This document shows, in pieces, positions 1 to 12,219 of a DNA stretch of 64,000 nucleotides. Numbering within the stretch: the stretch's first letter is position 1; each line of letters opens with the position of its first letter. Origin of the DNA: Parapristionchus giblindavisi (lineage: Eukaryota > Nematoda > Chromadorea > Rhabditida > Diplogasteridae). Under the pieces are notes generated by a model. The model searched no databases. It was not told the origin of the DNA and saw only the letters and a list, made by a program, of their open reading frames with translations. Position numbers and translations under genes: made by a program. The DNA lies in assembly GCA_943737045.1 (NCBI GenBank), contig CALSFV010000228.1, positions 62,001-126,000 on the forward strand, in the 5' to 3' direction.

Positions 1-3
1 AGT

Positions 4-1556
4 ACTTCGTAAACTTACCATAATTCTCACCCCTAATGCAGTACATTTCTCTCCACTGTAATGCCACTAATGAGCAATTAACAAGCAATTAATAAAAGGC
101 GTCCATTTGGGTGAAAAAAGGTTCTTTTACTTTTATTTGGTTTGAGAGAATACGATATATGCACTGTTACACTAACTTTTGTCAACTTTTTGCGATTCTT
201 CTACTTGTATTTAAGTTGAGAGAATATGATTTAGCCTAAACTCTCTAAAGCCAAATGAATATCTTTTATTTGAGGGCTCGGAGCCCTCAAAGAAGGCCTT
301 CTAATGTATCCGCACTCCCTTGTGGTTTGATTTGACCTTTTTTTTCTTTGGCATTATGAGAAGCTTTATCAGTCAATGAAGTAGATGAAATAGAGACAAT
401 CGGAGGCAAAACTTTTGGCAAAAAACTGGTGGAGTCCTTTACGTCACATTTAACAGATATGAATTATTAGTGAAAATGAATGAATGAAATCATGATAAGA
501 GTATTAGCGGGGGATGGCTTTGGAAAACTGGGAGTCGCAGCCTATACCCGGTGGTCCTTCTAAGAAATGATCGTGAGGGGGGGGTGTGATATGATCGGTG
601 GCCTTCTAATTGTAAATGATAGCAAGACACTAAAATGGTGAATATACTGTAACGTATCAACCATACTCACACGAAGTTTGTAGTACGATAAGACTATAAG
701 ATAGTTGATCTCGATAAAGTGTTTAAATGTAATGTAAGACTAAGAACGTGGATCAGAGAGGAAAACAACGAAGACGATCGAATCCTCCTCCTCCTCCTCG
801 TCCTCCACGATATCCTCCTCTATCATTGCTACCGTATCCTCCTCTTCCTCTATCATTGCTACCGTATCCTCCTCTTCCTCTATCATTGCTACCGTATCCT
901 CCTCTTCCTCTATCATTGCTACCGTATCCTCCTCTTCCTCTATCATTGCTACCGTATCCTCCTCTTCCTCTATCATTGCTACCGTATCCTCCTCTTCCTC
1001 TATCATTGCTACCGTATCCTCCTCTTCCTCTATCATTGCTACCGTATCCTCCTCTTCCTCTATCATTGCTACCGTATCCTCCTCTTCCTCTATCATTGCT
1101 ACCGTATCCTCCTCTTCCCCTATCATTGCTACCGTTCCCGTCATACATGGGCGCCGACATGGGGGTACCCCCTGTAAAATTAGGGCTTTTCGAAAATTTG
1201 GGGAATGCCCCCTGTACAAAATGACATTTAGGTGAAATTTTTAGAAAAAAAGCGAAGGCCCCCTGCAAAATTAACTATTTCTCGTTCGGATGCCCCCTGT
1301 AGAATCGAGCTCTAGGTACCCCGCCCATGTATGGTTCCCGTCCTCTGTCTTACGGAACCGTGCCCGGAATGTCCGTTCATGATGTACTCCCGGTACAGAG
1401 CAATTTATATGCCTTACCGGGTTTACTCCATGTACGGCTGGGTATGGCGTCGTGGATAAATTTGTATAGCATTTCACTTTTATACATGAGTATTGTGTAT
1501 AAGCCCTCATACCCCTCATACCTTCTACCGTAGACATCTCTCATTCGTACTGTAGG
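4..1556 (+). repeat. Satellite unit U1 (1553 bp)
   Basis: Contains 11 copies of the 30-bp minisatellite (about 812-1135) and the MITE at 1142-1333. It keeps the 47-bp segment (gttgatctcgataaagtg, around 697-745) that is missing from U2 and U4-U8. The left edge of the window cuts just before this unit. Confidence 0.95.
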
Positions 1557-3003
1557 ACTTCGTAAACTTACCATAATTCTCACCCCTAATGCAGTACATT
1601 TCTCTCCACTGTAATGCCACTAATGAGCAATTAACAAGCAATTAATAAAAGGCGTCCATTTGGGTGAAAAAAGGTTCTTTTAATTTTATTTGGTTTGAGA
1701 GAATACGATATATGCACTGTTACACTAACTTTTGTCAACTTTTTGCGATTCTTCTACTTGTATTTAAGTTGAGAGAATATGATTTAGCCTAAACTCTCTA
1801 AAGCCAAATGAATATCTTTTATTTGAGGGCTCGGAGCCCTCAAAGAAGGCCTTCTAATGTATCCGCACTCCCTTGTGGTTTGATTTGACCTTTTTTTTCT
1901 TTGGCATTATGAGAAGCTTTATCAGTCAATGAAGTAGATGAAATAGAGACAATCGGAGGCAAAACTTTTGGCAAAAAACTGGTGGAGTCCTTTACGTCAC
2001 ATTTAACAGATATGAATTATTAGTGAAAATGAATGAATGAAATCATGATAAGAGTATTAGCGGGGGATGGCTTTGGAAAACTGGGAGTCGCAGCCTATAC
2101 CCGGTGGTCCTTCTAAGAAATGATCGTGAGGGGGGGGGTGTGATATGATCGGTGGCCTTCTAATTGTAAATGATAGCAAGACACTAAAATGGTGAATATA
2201 CTGTAACGTCTCAACCATACTCACACGAAGTTTGTAGTACGATAAGACTAAGAATGTGGATCAGAGAGGAAAACAACGAAGACGATCGAATCCTCCTCCT
2301 CCTCCTCGTCCTCCACGATATCCTCCTCTATCATTGCTACCGTATCCTCCTCTTCCTCTATCATTGCTACCGTATCCTCCTCTTCCTCTATCATTGCTAC
2401 CGTATCCTCCTCTTCCTCTATCATTGCTACCGTATCCTCCTCTTCCTCTATCATTGCTACCGTATCCTCCTCTTCCTCTATCATTGCTACCGTATCCTCC
2501 TCTTCCTCTATCATTGCTACCGTATCCTCCTCTTCCTCTATCATTGCTACCGTATCCTCCTCTTCCCCTATCATTGCTACCGTTCCCGTCATACATGGGC
2601 GCCGACATGGGGGTACCCCCTGTAAAATTAGGGCTTTTCGAAAATTTGGGGAATGCCCCCTGTACAAAATGACATTTAGGTGAAATTTTTAGAAAAAAGC
2701 GAAGGCCCCCTGCAAAATTAACTATTTCTCGTTCGGATGCCCCCTGTAGAATCGAGCTCTAGGTACCCCGCCCATGTATGGTTCCCGTCCTCTGTCTTAC
2801 GGAACCGTGCCCGGAATGTCCGTTCATGATGTACTCCCGGTACAGAGCAATTTATATGCCTTACCGGGTTTACTCCATGTACGGCTGGGTATGGCGTCGT
2901 GGATAAATTTGTATAGCATTTCACTTTTATACATGAGTATTGTGTATAAGCCCTCATACCCCTCATACCTTCTACCGTAGACATCTCTCATTCGTACTGT
3001 AGG
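1557..3003 (+). repeat. Satellite unit U2 (1447 bp)
   Basis: Has 9 minisatellite copies and the MITE at 2590-2780. The 47-bp segment is deleted between short direct repeats (aagacta). This is the commonest unit length. Confidence 0.95.
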
Positions 3004-4497
3004 ACTTCGTAAACTTACCATAATTCTCACCCCTAATGCAGTACATTTCTCTCCACTGTAATGCCACTAATGAGCAATTAACAAGCAATTAATAAAAGGC
3101 GTCCATTTGGGTGAAAAAAGGTTCTTTTAATTTTATTTGGTTTGAGAGAATACGATATATGCACTGTTACACTAACTTTTGTCAACTTTTTGCGATTCTT
3201 CTACTTGTATTTAAGTTGAGAGAATATGATTTAGCCTAAACTCTCTAAAGCCAAATGAATATCTTTTATTTGAGGGCTCGGAGCCCTCAAAGAAGGCCTT
3301 CTAATGTATCCGCACTCCCTTGCGGTTTGATTTGACCTTTTTTTTTTCTTTGGCATTATGAGAAGCTTTATCAGTCAATGAAGTAGATGAAATAGAGACA
3401 ATCGGAGGCAAAACTTTTGGCAAAAAACTGGTGGAGTCCTTTACGTCATATTTAACAGATATGAATTATTAGTGAAAATGAATGAATGAAATCATGATAA
3501 GAGTATTAGCGGGGGATGGCTTTGGAAAACTGGGAGTCGCAGCCTATACCCGGTGGTCCTTCTAAGAAATGATCGTGAGGGGGGGGTGTGATATGGTCGG
3601 TGGCCTTCTAATTGTAAATGATAGCAAGACACTAGAATGGTGAATATACTGTAACGTATCAACCATACTCACACGAAGTTTGTAGTACGATAAGACTATA
3701 AGATAGTTGATCTCGATAAAGTGTTTAAATGTAATGTAAGACTAAGAACGTGGATCAGAGAGGAAAACAACGAAGACGATCGAATCCTCCTCCTCCTCCT
3801 CGTCCTCCACGATATCCTCCTCTATCATTGCTACCGTATCCTCCTCTTCCTCTATCATTGCTACCGTATCCTCCTCTTCCTCTATCATTGCTACCGTATC
3901 CTCCTCTTCCTCTATCATTGCTACCGTATCCTCCTCTTCCTCTATCATTGCTACCGTATCCTCCTCTTCCTCTATCATTGCTACCGTATCCTCCTCTTCC
4001 TCTATCATTGCTACCGTATCCTCCTCTTCCTCTATCATTGCTACCGTATCCTCCTCTTCCCCTATCATTGCTACCGTTCCCGTCATACATGGGCGCCGAC
4101 ATGGGGGTACCCCCTGTAAAATTAGGGCTTTTCGAAAATTTGGGGAATGCCCCCTGTACAAAATGACATTTAGGTGAAATTTTTAGAAAAAAGCGAAGGC
4201 CCCCTGCAAAATTAACTATTTCTCGTTCGGATGCCCCCTGTAGAATCGAGCTCTAGGTACCCCGCCCATGTATGGTTCCCGTCCTCTGTCTTACGGAACC
4301 GTGCCCGGAATGTCCGTTCATGATGTACTCCCGGTACAGAGCAATTTATATGCCTTACCGGGTTTACTCCATGTACGGCTGGGTATGGCGTCGTGGATAA
4401 ATTTGTATAGCATTTCACTTTTATACATGAGTATTGTGTATAAGCTCTCATACCCCTCATACCTTCTACCGTAGACATCTCTCATTCGTACTGTAGG
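3004..4497 (+). repeat. Satellite unit U3 (1494 bp)
   Basis: Has 9 minisatellite copies, the MITE at 4084-4274, and keeps the 47-bp segment. It carries several single-base variants (ccttgcggt, gtcatattta, atggtcgg, cactagaatgg) shared with U10 of the second array but not with its immediate neighbours. Confidence 0.95.
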
Positions 4498-4869
4498 ACT
4501 TCGTAAACTTACCATAATTCTCACCCCTAATGCAGTACATTTCTCTCCACTGTAATGCCACTAATGAGCAATTAACAAGCAATTAATAAAAGGCGTCCAT
4601 TTGGGTGAAAAAAGGTTCTTTTAATTTTATTTGGTTTGAGAGAATACGATAGATGCACTGTTACACTAACTTTTGTCAACTTTTTGCGATTCTTCTACTT
4701 GTATTTAAGTTGAGAGAATATGATTTAGCCTAAACTCTCTAAAGCCAAATGAATATCTTTTATTTGAGGGCTCGGAGCCCTCAAAGAAGGCCTTCTAATG
4801 TATCCGCACTCCCTTGTGGTTTGATTTGACCTTTTTCTTTTCTTTGGCATTATGAGAAGCTTTATCAGT

Positions 4870-5202
4870 CACGGCGGTTCAATGAAGAGAAATCCCTACA
4901 TTTAACTTTGGCTTGAAGGCTCTTGCATTACGAAAAATCGGCAAAGTTGATTTGTACTGGGCGGGATTCGAACCTACGAGGTTCGGATCGCTAAACAAAA
5001 GCTCTATCCACTAAGCCATCTCGGCATGTCTCGCAAATCGTAAAACTCGATGATAGGTCTAGTCAGAAGCGAGCGCCCAGATATACCGTAATCAACTTTC
5101 GCGCTGGGAGAACCTAGATGTTTTACTGCTCATCATCACTCAGTTTGCGATACTTTCTTTCTTAGGCAAGAGCTTCTTAGTTACTATCATTGAGCCGCCG
5201 TG
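4870..5202. mobile_element. 333-bp TIR element inserted in satellite unit U4
   Basis: The ends are inverted repeats of 16 bp with one mismatch (cacggcggttcaatga against the reverse complement of tcattgagccgccgtg). The element is flanked by tcagt on both sides (4865-4869 and 5203-5207). The other satellite units have a single uninterrupted tcagt at this place, so the empty site is directly visible. There is no ORF of note, so it is non-autonomous. Its interior holds a tRNA-like sequence on the minus strand. The superfamily is uncertain. Confidence 0.88.
4954..5026 (-). other. tRNA-like sequence (A and B boxes) inside the U4 insertion
   Basis: On the minus strand a 73-nt stretch contains an A-box-like string (tggcttagtgg) and a good B box (ggttcgaatcc) at tRNA spacing. 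A D-arm can be drawn, and the T-arm has one mismatch. The acceptor ends do not pair and the anticodon stem is poor. I therefore read it as a decayed tRNA or tRNA-derived internal pol III promoter carried by the element, not a working tRNA gene. Confidence 0.55.
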
Positions 5203-6373
5203 TCAGTCAATGAAGTAGATGAAATAGAGACAATCGGAGGCAAAACTTTTGGCAAAAAACTGGTGGAGTCCTTTACGTCACATTTAACAGATATGAATTA
5301 TTAGTGAAAATGAATGAATGAAATCATGATAAGAGTATTAGCGGGGGATGGCTTTGGAAAACTGGGAGTCGCAGCCTATACCCGGTGGTCCTTCTAAGAA
5401 ATGATCGTGAGGGGGGGGTGTGATATGATCGGTGGCCTTCTAATTGTAAATGATAGCAAGACACTAAAATGGTGAATATACTGTAACGTATCAACCATAC
5501 TCACACGAAGTTTGTAGTACGATAAGACTAAGAATGTGGATCAGGGAGGAAAACAACGAAGACGATCGAATCCTCCTCCTCCTCCTCGTCCTCCACGATA
5601 TCCTCCTCTATCATTGCTACCGTATCCTCCTCTTCCTCTATCATTGCTACCGTATCCTCCTCTTCCTCTATCATTGCTACCGTATCCTCCTCTTCCTCTA
5701 TCATTGCTACCGTATCCTCCTCTTCCTCTATCATTGCTACCGTATCCTCCTCTTCCTCTATCATTGCTACCGTATCCTCCTCTTCCTCTATCATTGCTAC
5801 CGTATCCTCCTCTTCCTCTATCATTGGTACCGTATCCTCCTCTTCCTCTATCATTGCTACCGTATCCTCCTCTTCCTCTATCATTGCTACCGTATCCTCC
5901 TCTTCCTCTATCATTGCTACCGTATCCTCCTCTTCCCCTATCATTGCTACCGTTCCCGTCATACATGGGCGCCGACATGGGGGTACCCCCTGTAAAATTA
6001 GGGCTTTTCGAAAATTTGGGGAATGCCCCCTGTACAAAATGACATTTAGGTGAAATTTTTAGAAAAAAGCGAAGGCCCCCTGCAAAATTAACTATTTCTC
6101 GTTCGGATGCCCCCTGTAGAATCGAGCTCTAGGTACCCCGCCCATGTATGGTTCCCGTCCTCTGTCTTACGGAACCGTGCCCGGAATGTCCGTTCATGAT
6201 GTACTCCCGGTACAGAGCAATTTATATGCCTTACCGGGTTTACTCCATGTACGGCTGGGTATGGCGTCGTGGATAAATTTGTATAGCATTTCACTTTTAT
6301 ACATGAGTATTGTGTATAAGCCCTCATACCCCTCATACCTTCTACCGTAGACATCTCTCATTCGTACTGTAGG

Positions 6374-7820
6374 ACTTCGTAAACTTACCATAATTCTCAC
6401 CCCTAATGCAGTACATTTCTCTCCACTGTAATGCCACTAATGAGCAATTAACAAGCAATTAATAAAAGGCGTCCATTTGGGTGAAAAAAGGTTCTTTTAA
6501 TTTTATTTGGTTTGAGAGAATACGATATATGCACTGTTACACTAACTTTTGTCAACTTTTTGCGATTCTTCTACTTGTATTTAAGTTGAGAGAATATGAT
6601 TTAGCCTAAACTCTCTAAAGCCAAATGAATATCTTTTATTTGAGGGCTCGGAGCCCTCAAAGAAGGCCTTCTAATGTATCCGCACTCCCTTGTGGTTTGA
6701 TTTGACCTTTTTTTTTCTTTGGCATTATGAGAAGCTTTATCAGTCAATGAAGTAGATGAAATAGAGACAATCGGAGGCAAAACTTTTGGCAAAAAACTGG
6801 TGGAGTCCTTTACGTCACATTTAACAGATATGAATTATTAGTGAAAATGAATGAATGAAATCATGATAAGAGTATTAGCGGGGGATGGCTTTGGAAAACT
6901 GGGAGTCGCAGCCTATACCCGGTGGTCCTTCTAAGAAATGATCGTGAGGGGGGGGTGTGATATGATCGGTGGCCTTCTAATTGTAAATGATAGCAAGACA
7001 CTAAAATGGTGAATATACTGTAACGTATCAACCATACTCACACGAAGTTTGTAGTACGATAAGACTAAGAATGTGGATCAGGGAGGAAAACAACGAAGAC
7101 GATCGAATCCTCCTCCTCCTCCTCGTCCTCCACGATATCCTCCTCTATCATTGCTACCGTATCCTCCTCTTCCTCTATCATTGCTACCGTATCCTCCTCT
7201 TCCTCTATCATTGCTACCGTATCCTCCTCTTCCTCTATCATTGCTACCGTATCCTCCTCTTCCTCTATCATTGCTACCGTATCCTCCTCTTCCTCTATCA
7301 TTGCTACCGTATCCTCCTCTTCCTCTATCATTGCTACCGTATCCTCCTCTTCCTCTATCATTGCTACCGTATCCTCCTCTTCCCCTATCATTGCTACCGT
7401 TCCCGTCATACATGGGCGCCGACATGGGGGTACCCCCTGTAAAATTAGGGCTTTTCGAAAATTTGGGGAATGCCCCCTGTACAAAATGACATTTAGGTGA
7501 AATTTTTAGAAAAAAGCGAAGGCCCCCTGCAAAATTAACTATTTCTCGTTCGGATGCCCCCTGTAGAATCGAGCTCTAGGTACCCCGCCCATGTATGGTT
7601 CCCGTCCTCTGTCTTACGGAACCGTGCCCGGAATGTCCGTTCATGATGTACTCCCGGTACAGAGCAATTTATATGCCTTACCGGGTTTACTCCATGTACG
7701 GCTGGGTATGGCGTCGTGGATAAATTTGTATAGCATTTCACTTTTATACATGAGTATTGTGTATAAGCCCTCATACCCCTCATACCTTCTACCGTAGACA
7801 TCTCTCATTCGTACTGTAGG
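6374..7820 (+). repeat. Satellite unit U5 (1447 bp)
   Basis: Has 9 minisatellite copies and the MITE at 7407-7597. It shares the variant gatcagggagg with U4. Confidence 0.95.
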
Positions 7821-9327
7821 ACTTCGTAAACTTACCATAATTCTCACCCCTAATGCAGTACATTTCTCTCCACTGTAATGCCACTAATGAGCAATTAACA
7901 AGCAATTAATAAAAGGCGTCCATTTGGGTGAAAAAAGGTTCTTTTAATTTTATTTGGTTTGAGAGAATACGATATATGCACTGTTACACTAACTTTTGTC
8001 AACTTTTTGCGATTCTTCTACTTGTATTTAAGTTGAGAGAATATGATTTAGCCTAAACTCTCTAAAGCCAAATGAATATCTTTTATTTGAGGGCTCGGAG
8101 CCCTCAAAGAAGGCCTTCTAATGTATCCGCACTCCCTTGTGGTTTGATTTGACCTTTTTTTTCTTTGGCATTATGAGAAGCTTTATCAGTCAATGAAGTA
8201 GATGAAATAGAGACAATCGGAGGCAAAACTTTTGGCAAAAAACTGGTGGAGTCCTTTACGTCACATTTAACAGATATGAATTATTAGTGAAAATGAATGA
8301 ATGAAATCATGATAAGAGTATTAGCGGGGGATGGCTTTGGAAAACTGGGAGTCGCAGCCTATACCCGGTGGTCCTTCTAAGAAATGATCGTGAGGGGGGG
8401 GGTGTGATATGATCGGTGGCCTTCTAATTGTAAATGATAGCAAGACACTAAAATGGTGAATATACTGTAACGTATCAACCATACTCACACGAAGTTTGTA
8501 GTACGATAAGACTAAGAATGTGGATCAGAGAGGAAAACAACGAAGACGATCGAATCCTCCTCCTCCTCCTCGTCCTCCACGATATCCTCCTCTATCATTG
8601 CTACCGTATCCTCCTCTTCCTCTATCATTGCTACCGTATCCTCCTCTTCCTCTATCATTGCTACCGTATCCTCCTCTTCCTCTATCATTGCTACCGTATC
8701 CTCCTCTTCCTCTATCATTGCTACCGTATCCTCCTCTTCCTCTATCATTGCTACCGTATCCTCCTCTTCCTCTATCATTGGTACCGTATCCTCCTCTTCC
8801 TCTATCATTGCTACCGTATCCTCCTCTTCCTCTATCATTGCTACCGTATCCTCCTCTTCCTCTATCATTGCTACCGTATCCTCCTCTTCCCCTATCATTG
8901 CTACCGTTCCCGTCATACATGGGCGCCGACATGGGGGTACCCCCTGTAAAATTAGGGCTTTTCGAAAATTTGGGGAATGCCCCCTGTACAAAATGACATT
9001 TAGGTGAAATTTTTAGAAAAAAGCGAAGGCCCCCTGCAAAATTAACTATTTCTCGTTCGGATGCCCCCTGTAGAATCGAGCTCTAGGTGCCCCGCCCATG
9101 TATGGTTCCCGTCCTCTGTCTTACGGAACCGTGCCCGGAATGTCCGTTCATGATGTACTCCCGGTACAGAGCAATTTATATGCCTTACCGGGTTTACTCC
9201 ATGTACGGCTGGGTATGGCGTCGTGGATAAATTTGTATAGCATTTCACTTTTATACATGAGTATTGTGTATAAGCCCTCATACCCCTCATACCTTCTACC
9301 GTAGACATCTCTCATTCGTACTGTAGG
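7821..9327 (+). repeat. Satellite unit U6 (1507 bp)
   Basis: Has 11 minisatellite copies, including the tatcattggtacc variant placed four copies before the terminal copy, exactly as in U4. The MITE lies at 8914-9104. Confidence 0.95.
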
Positions 9328-10772
9328 ACTTCGTAAACTTACCATAATTCTCACCCCTAATGCAGTACATTTCTCTCCACTGTAATGCCACTAATGAGCA
9401 ATTAACAAGCAATTAATAAAAGGCGTCCATTTGGGTGAAAAAAGGTTCTTTTAATTTTATTTGGTTGAGAGAATACGATATATGCACTGTTACACTAACT
9501 TTTGTCAACTTTTTGCGATTCTTCTACTTGTATTTAAGTTGAGAGAATATGATTTAGCCTAAACTCTCTAAAGCCAAATGAATATCTTTTATTTGAGGGC
9601 TCGGAGCCCTCAAAGAAGGCCTTCTAATGTATCCGCACTCTCTTGTGGTTTGATTTGACCTTTTTTTTCTTTGGCATTATGAGAAGCTTTATCAGTCAAT
9701 GAAGTAGATGAAATAGAGACAATCGGAGGCAAAACTTTTGGCAAAAAACTGGTGGAGTCCTTTACGTCACATTTAACAGATATGAATTATTAGTGAAAAT
9801 GAATGAATGAAATCATGATAAGAGTATTAGCGGGGGATGGCTTTGGAAAACTGGGAGTCGCAGCCTATACCCGGTGGTCCTTCTAAGAAATGATCGTGAG
9901 GGGGGGGGTGTGATATGATCGGTGGCCTTCTAATTGTAAATGATAGCAAGACACTAAAATGGTGAATATACTGTAACGTATCAACCATACTCACACGAAG
10001 TTTGTAGTACGATAAGACTAAGAATGTGGATCAGAGAGGAAAACAACGAAGACGATCGAATCCTCCTCCTCCTCCTCGTCCTCCACGATATCCTCCTCTA
10101 TCATTGCTACCGTATCCTCCTCTTCCTCTATCATTGCTACCGTATCCTCCTCTTCCTCTATCATTGCTACCGTATCCTCCTCTTCCTCTATCATTGCTAC
10201 CGTATCCTCCTCTTCCTCTATCATTGCTACCGTATCCTCCTCTTCCTCTATCATTGCTACCGTATCCTCCTCTTCCTCTATCATTGCTACCGTATCCTCC
10301 TCTTCCTCTATCATTGCTACCGTATCCTCCTCTTCCCCTATCATTGCTACCGTTCCCGTCATACATGGGCGCCGACATGGGGGTACCCCCTGTAAAATTA
10401 GGGCTTTTCGAAAATTTGGGGAATGCCCCCTGTACAAAATGACATTTAGGTGAAATTTTTAGAAAAAGCGAAGGCCCCCTGCAAAATTAACTATTTCTCG
10501 TTCGGATGCCCCCTGTAGAATCGAGCTCTAGGTACCCCGCCCATGTATGGTTCCCGTCCTCTGTCTTACGGAACCGTGCCCGGAATGTCCGTTCATGATG
10601 TACTCCCGGTACAGAGCAATTTATATGCCTTACCGGGTTTACTCCATGTACGGCTGGGTATGGCGTCGTGGATAAATTTGTATAGCATTTCACTTTTATA
10701 CATGAGTATTGTGTATAAGCCCTCATACCCCTCATACCTTCTACCGTAGACATCTCTCATTCGTACTGTAGG
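9328..10772 (+). repeat. Satellite unit U7 (1445 bp)
   Basis: Has 9 minisatellite copies and the MITE at 10360-10549. It differs from U2 by a few single-base indels. Confidence 0.95.
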
Positions 10773-12219
10773 ACTTCGTAAACTTACCATAATTCTCACC
10801 CCTAATGCAGTACATTTCTCTCCACTGTAATGCCACTAATGAGCAATTAACAAGCAATTAATAAAAGGCGTCCATTTGGGTGAAAAAAGGTTCTTTTAAT
10901 TTTATTTGGTTTGAGAGAATACGATATATGCACTGTTACACTAACTTTTGTCAACTTTTTGCGATTCTTCTACTTGTATTTAAGTTGAGAGAATATGATT
11001 TAGCCTAAACTCTCTAAAGCCAAATGAATATCTTTTATTTGAGGGCTCGGAGCCCTCAAAGAAGGCCTTCTAATGTATCCGCACTCTCTTGTGGTTTGAT
11101 TTGACCTTTTTTTTCTTTGGCATTATGAGAAGCTTTATCAGTCAATGAAGTAGATGAAATAGAGACAATCGGAGGCAAAACTTTTGGCAAAAAACTGGTG
11201 GAGTCCTTTACGTCACATTTAACAGATATGAATTATTAGTGAAAATGAATGAATGAAATCATGATAAGAGTATTAGCGGGGGATGGCTTTGGAAAACTGG
11301 GAGTCGCAGCCTATACCCGGTGGTCCTTCTAAGAAATGATCGTGAGGGGGGGGGTGTGATATGATCGGTGGCCTTCTAATTGTAAATGATAGCAAGACAC
11401 TAAAATGGTGAATATACTGTAACGTATCAACCATACTCACACGAAGTTTGTAGTACGATAAGACTAAGAATGTGGATCAGAGAGGAAAACAACGAAGACG
11501 ATCGAATCCTCCTCCTCCTCCTCGTCCTCCACGATATCCTCCTCTATCATTGCTACCGTATCCTCCTCTTCCTCTATCATTGCTACCGTATCCTCCTCTT
11601 CCTCTATCATTGCTACCGTATCCTCCTCTTCCTCTATCATTGCTACCGTATCCTCCTCTTCCTCTATCATTGCTACCGTATCCTCCTCTTCCTCTATCAT
11701 TGCTACCGTATCCTCCTCTTCCTCTATCATTGCTACCGTATCCTCCTCTTCCTCTATCATTGCTACCGTATCCTCCTCTTCCCCTATCATTGCTACCGTT
11801 CCCGTCATACATGGGCGCCGACATGGGGGTACCCCCTGTAAAATTAGGGCTTTTCGAAAATTTGGGGAATGCCCCCTGTACAAAATGACATTTAGGTGAA
11901 ATTTTTAGAAAAAAGCGAAGGCCCCCTGCAAAATTAACTATTTCTCGTTCGGATGCCCCCTGTAGAATCGAGCTCTAGGTACCCCGCCCATGTATGGTTC
12001 CCGTCCTCTGTCTTACGGAACCGTGCCCGGAATGTCCGTTCATGATGTACTCCCGGTACAGAGCAATTTATATGCCTTACCGGGTTTACTCCATGTACGG
12101 CTGGGTATGGCGTCGTGGATAAATTTGTATAGCATTTCACTTTTATACATGAGTATTGTGTATAAGCCCTCATACCCCTCATACCTTCTACCGTAGACAT
12201 CTCTCATTCGTACTGTAGG
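10773..12219 (+). repeat. Satellite unit U8 (1447 bp)
   Basis: Has 9 minisatellite copies and the MITE at 11806-11996. It shares the variant gcactctcttgtgg with U7. Confidence 0.95.

Larger units (their letters stand above)
4498..6373 (+). repeat. Satellite unit U4 (1876 bp, with an inserted element)
   Basis: Has 12 minisatellite copies, one with the variant tatcattggtacc (5820-5832). The MITE lies at 5960-6150. It is interrupted at 4870-5202 by a TIR element with a 5-bp target duplication. Removing the insertion leaves 1538 bp, which is U2 plus three minisatellite copies. Confidence 0.95.

Noticed and set aside
812..1135. Possible CRISPR-like regular repeats
   Set aside because: The 30-bp units are contiguous with no spacers, and the genome is eukaryotic.
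719..1268. Long ORFs in three or more frames over each minisatellite block (for example [20 protein letters not shown] and [10 protein letters not shown] repeats)
   Set aside because: They arise because the 30-bp period is a multiple of three without stops in several frames on both strands. The overlapping, mutually exclusive frames and copy-number changes show no coding constraint. The RGG-like repeat is a coincidence of the same DNA.
1271..1583. 88- and 68-codon ORFs repeated in every satellite unit
   Set aside because: They are identical in every unit only because the DNA is. The three overlap on both strands, the core also exists in decayed solitary copies with broken frames, and no domain is recognisable.
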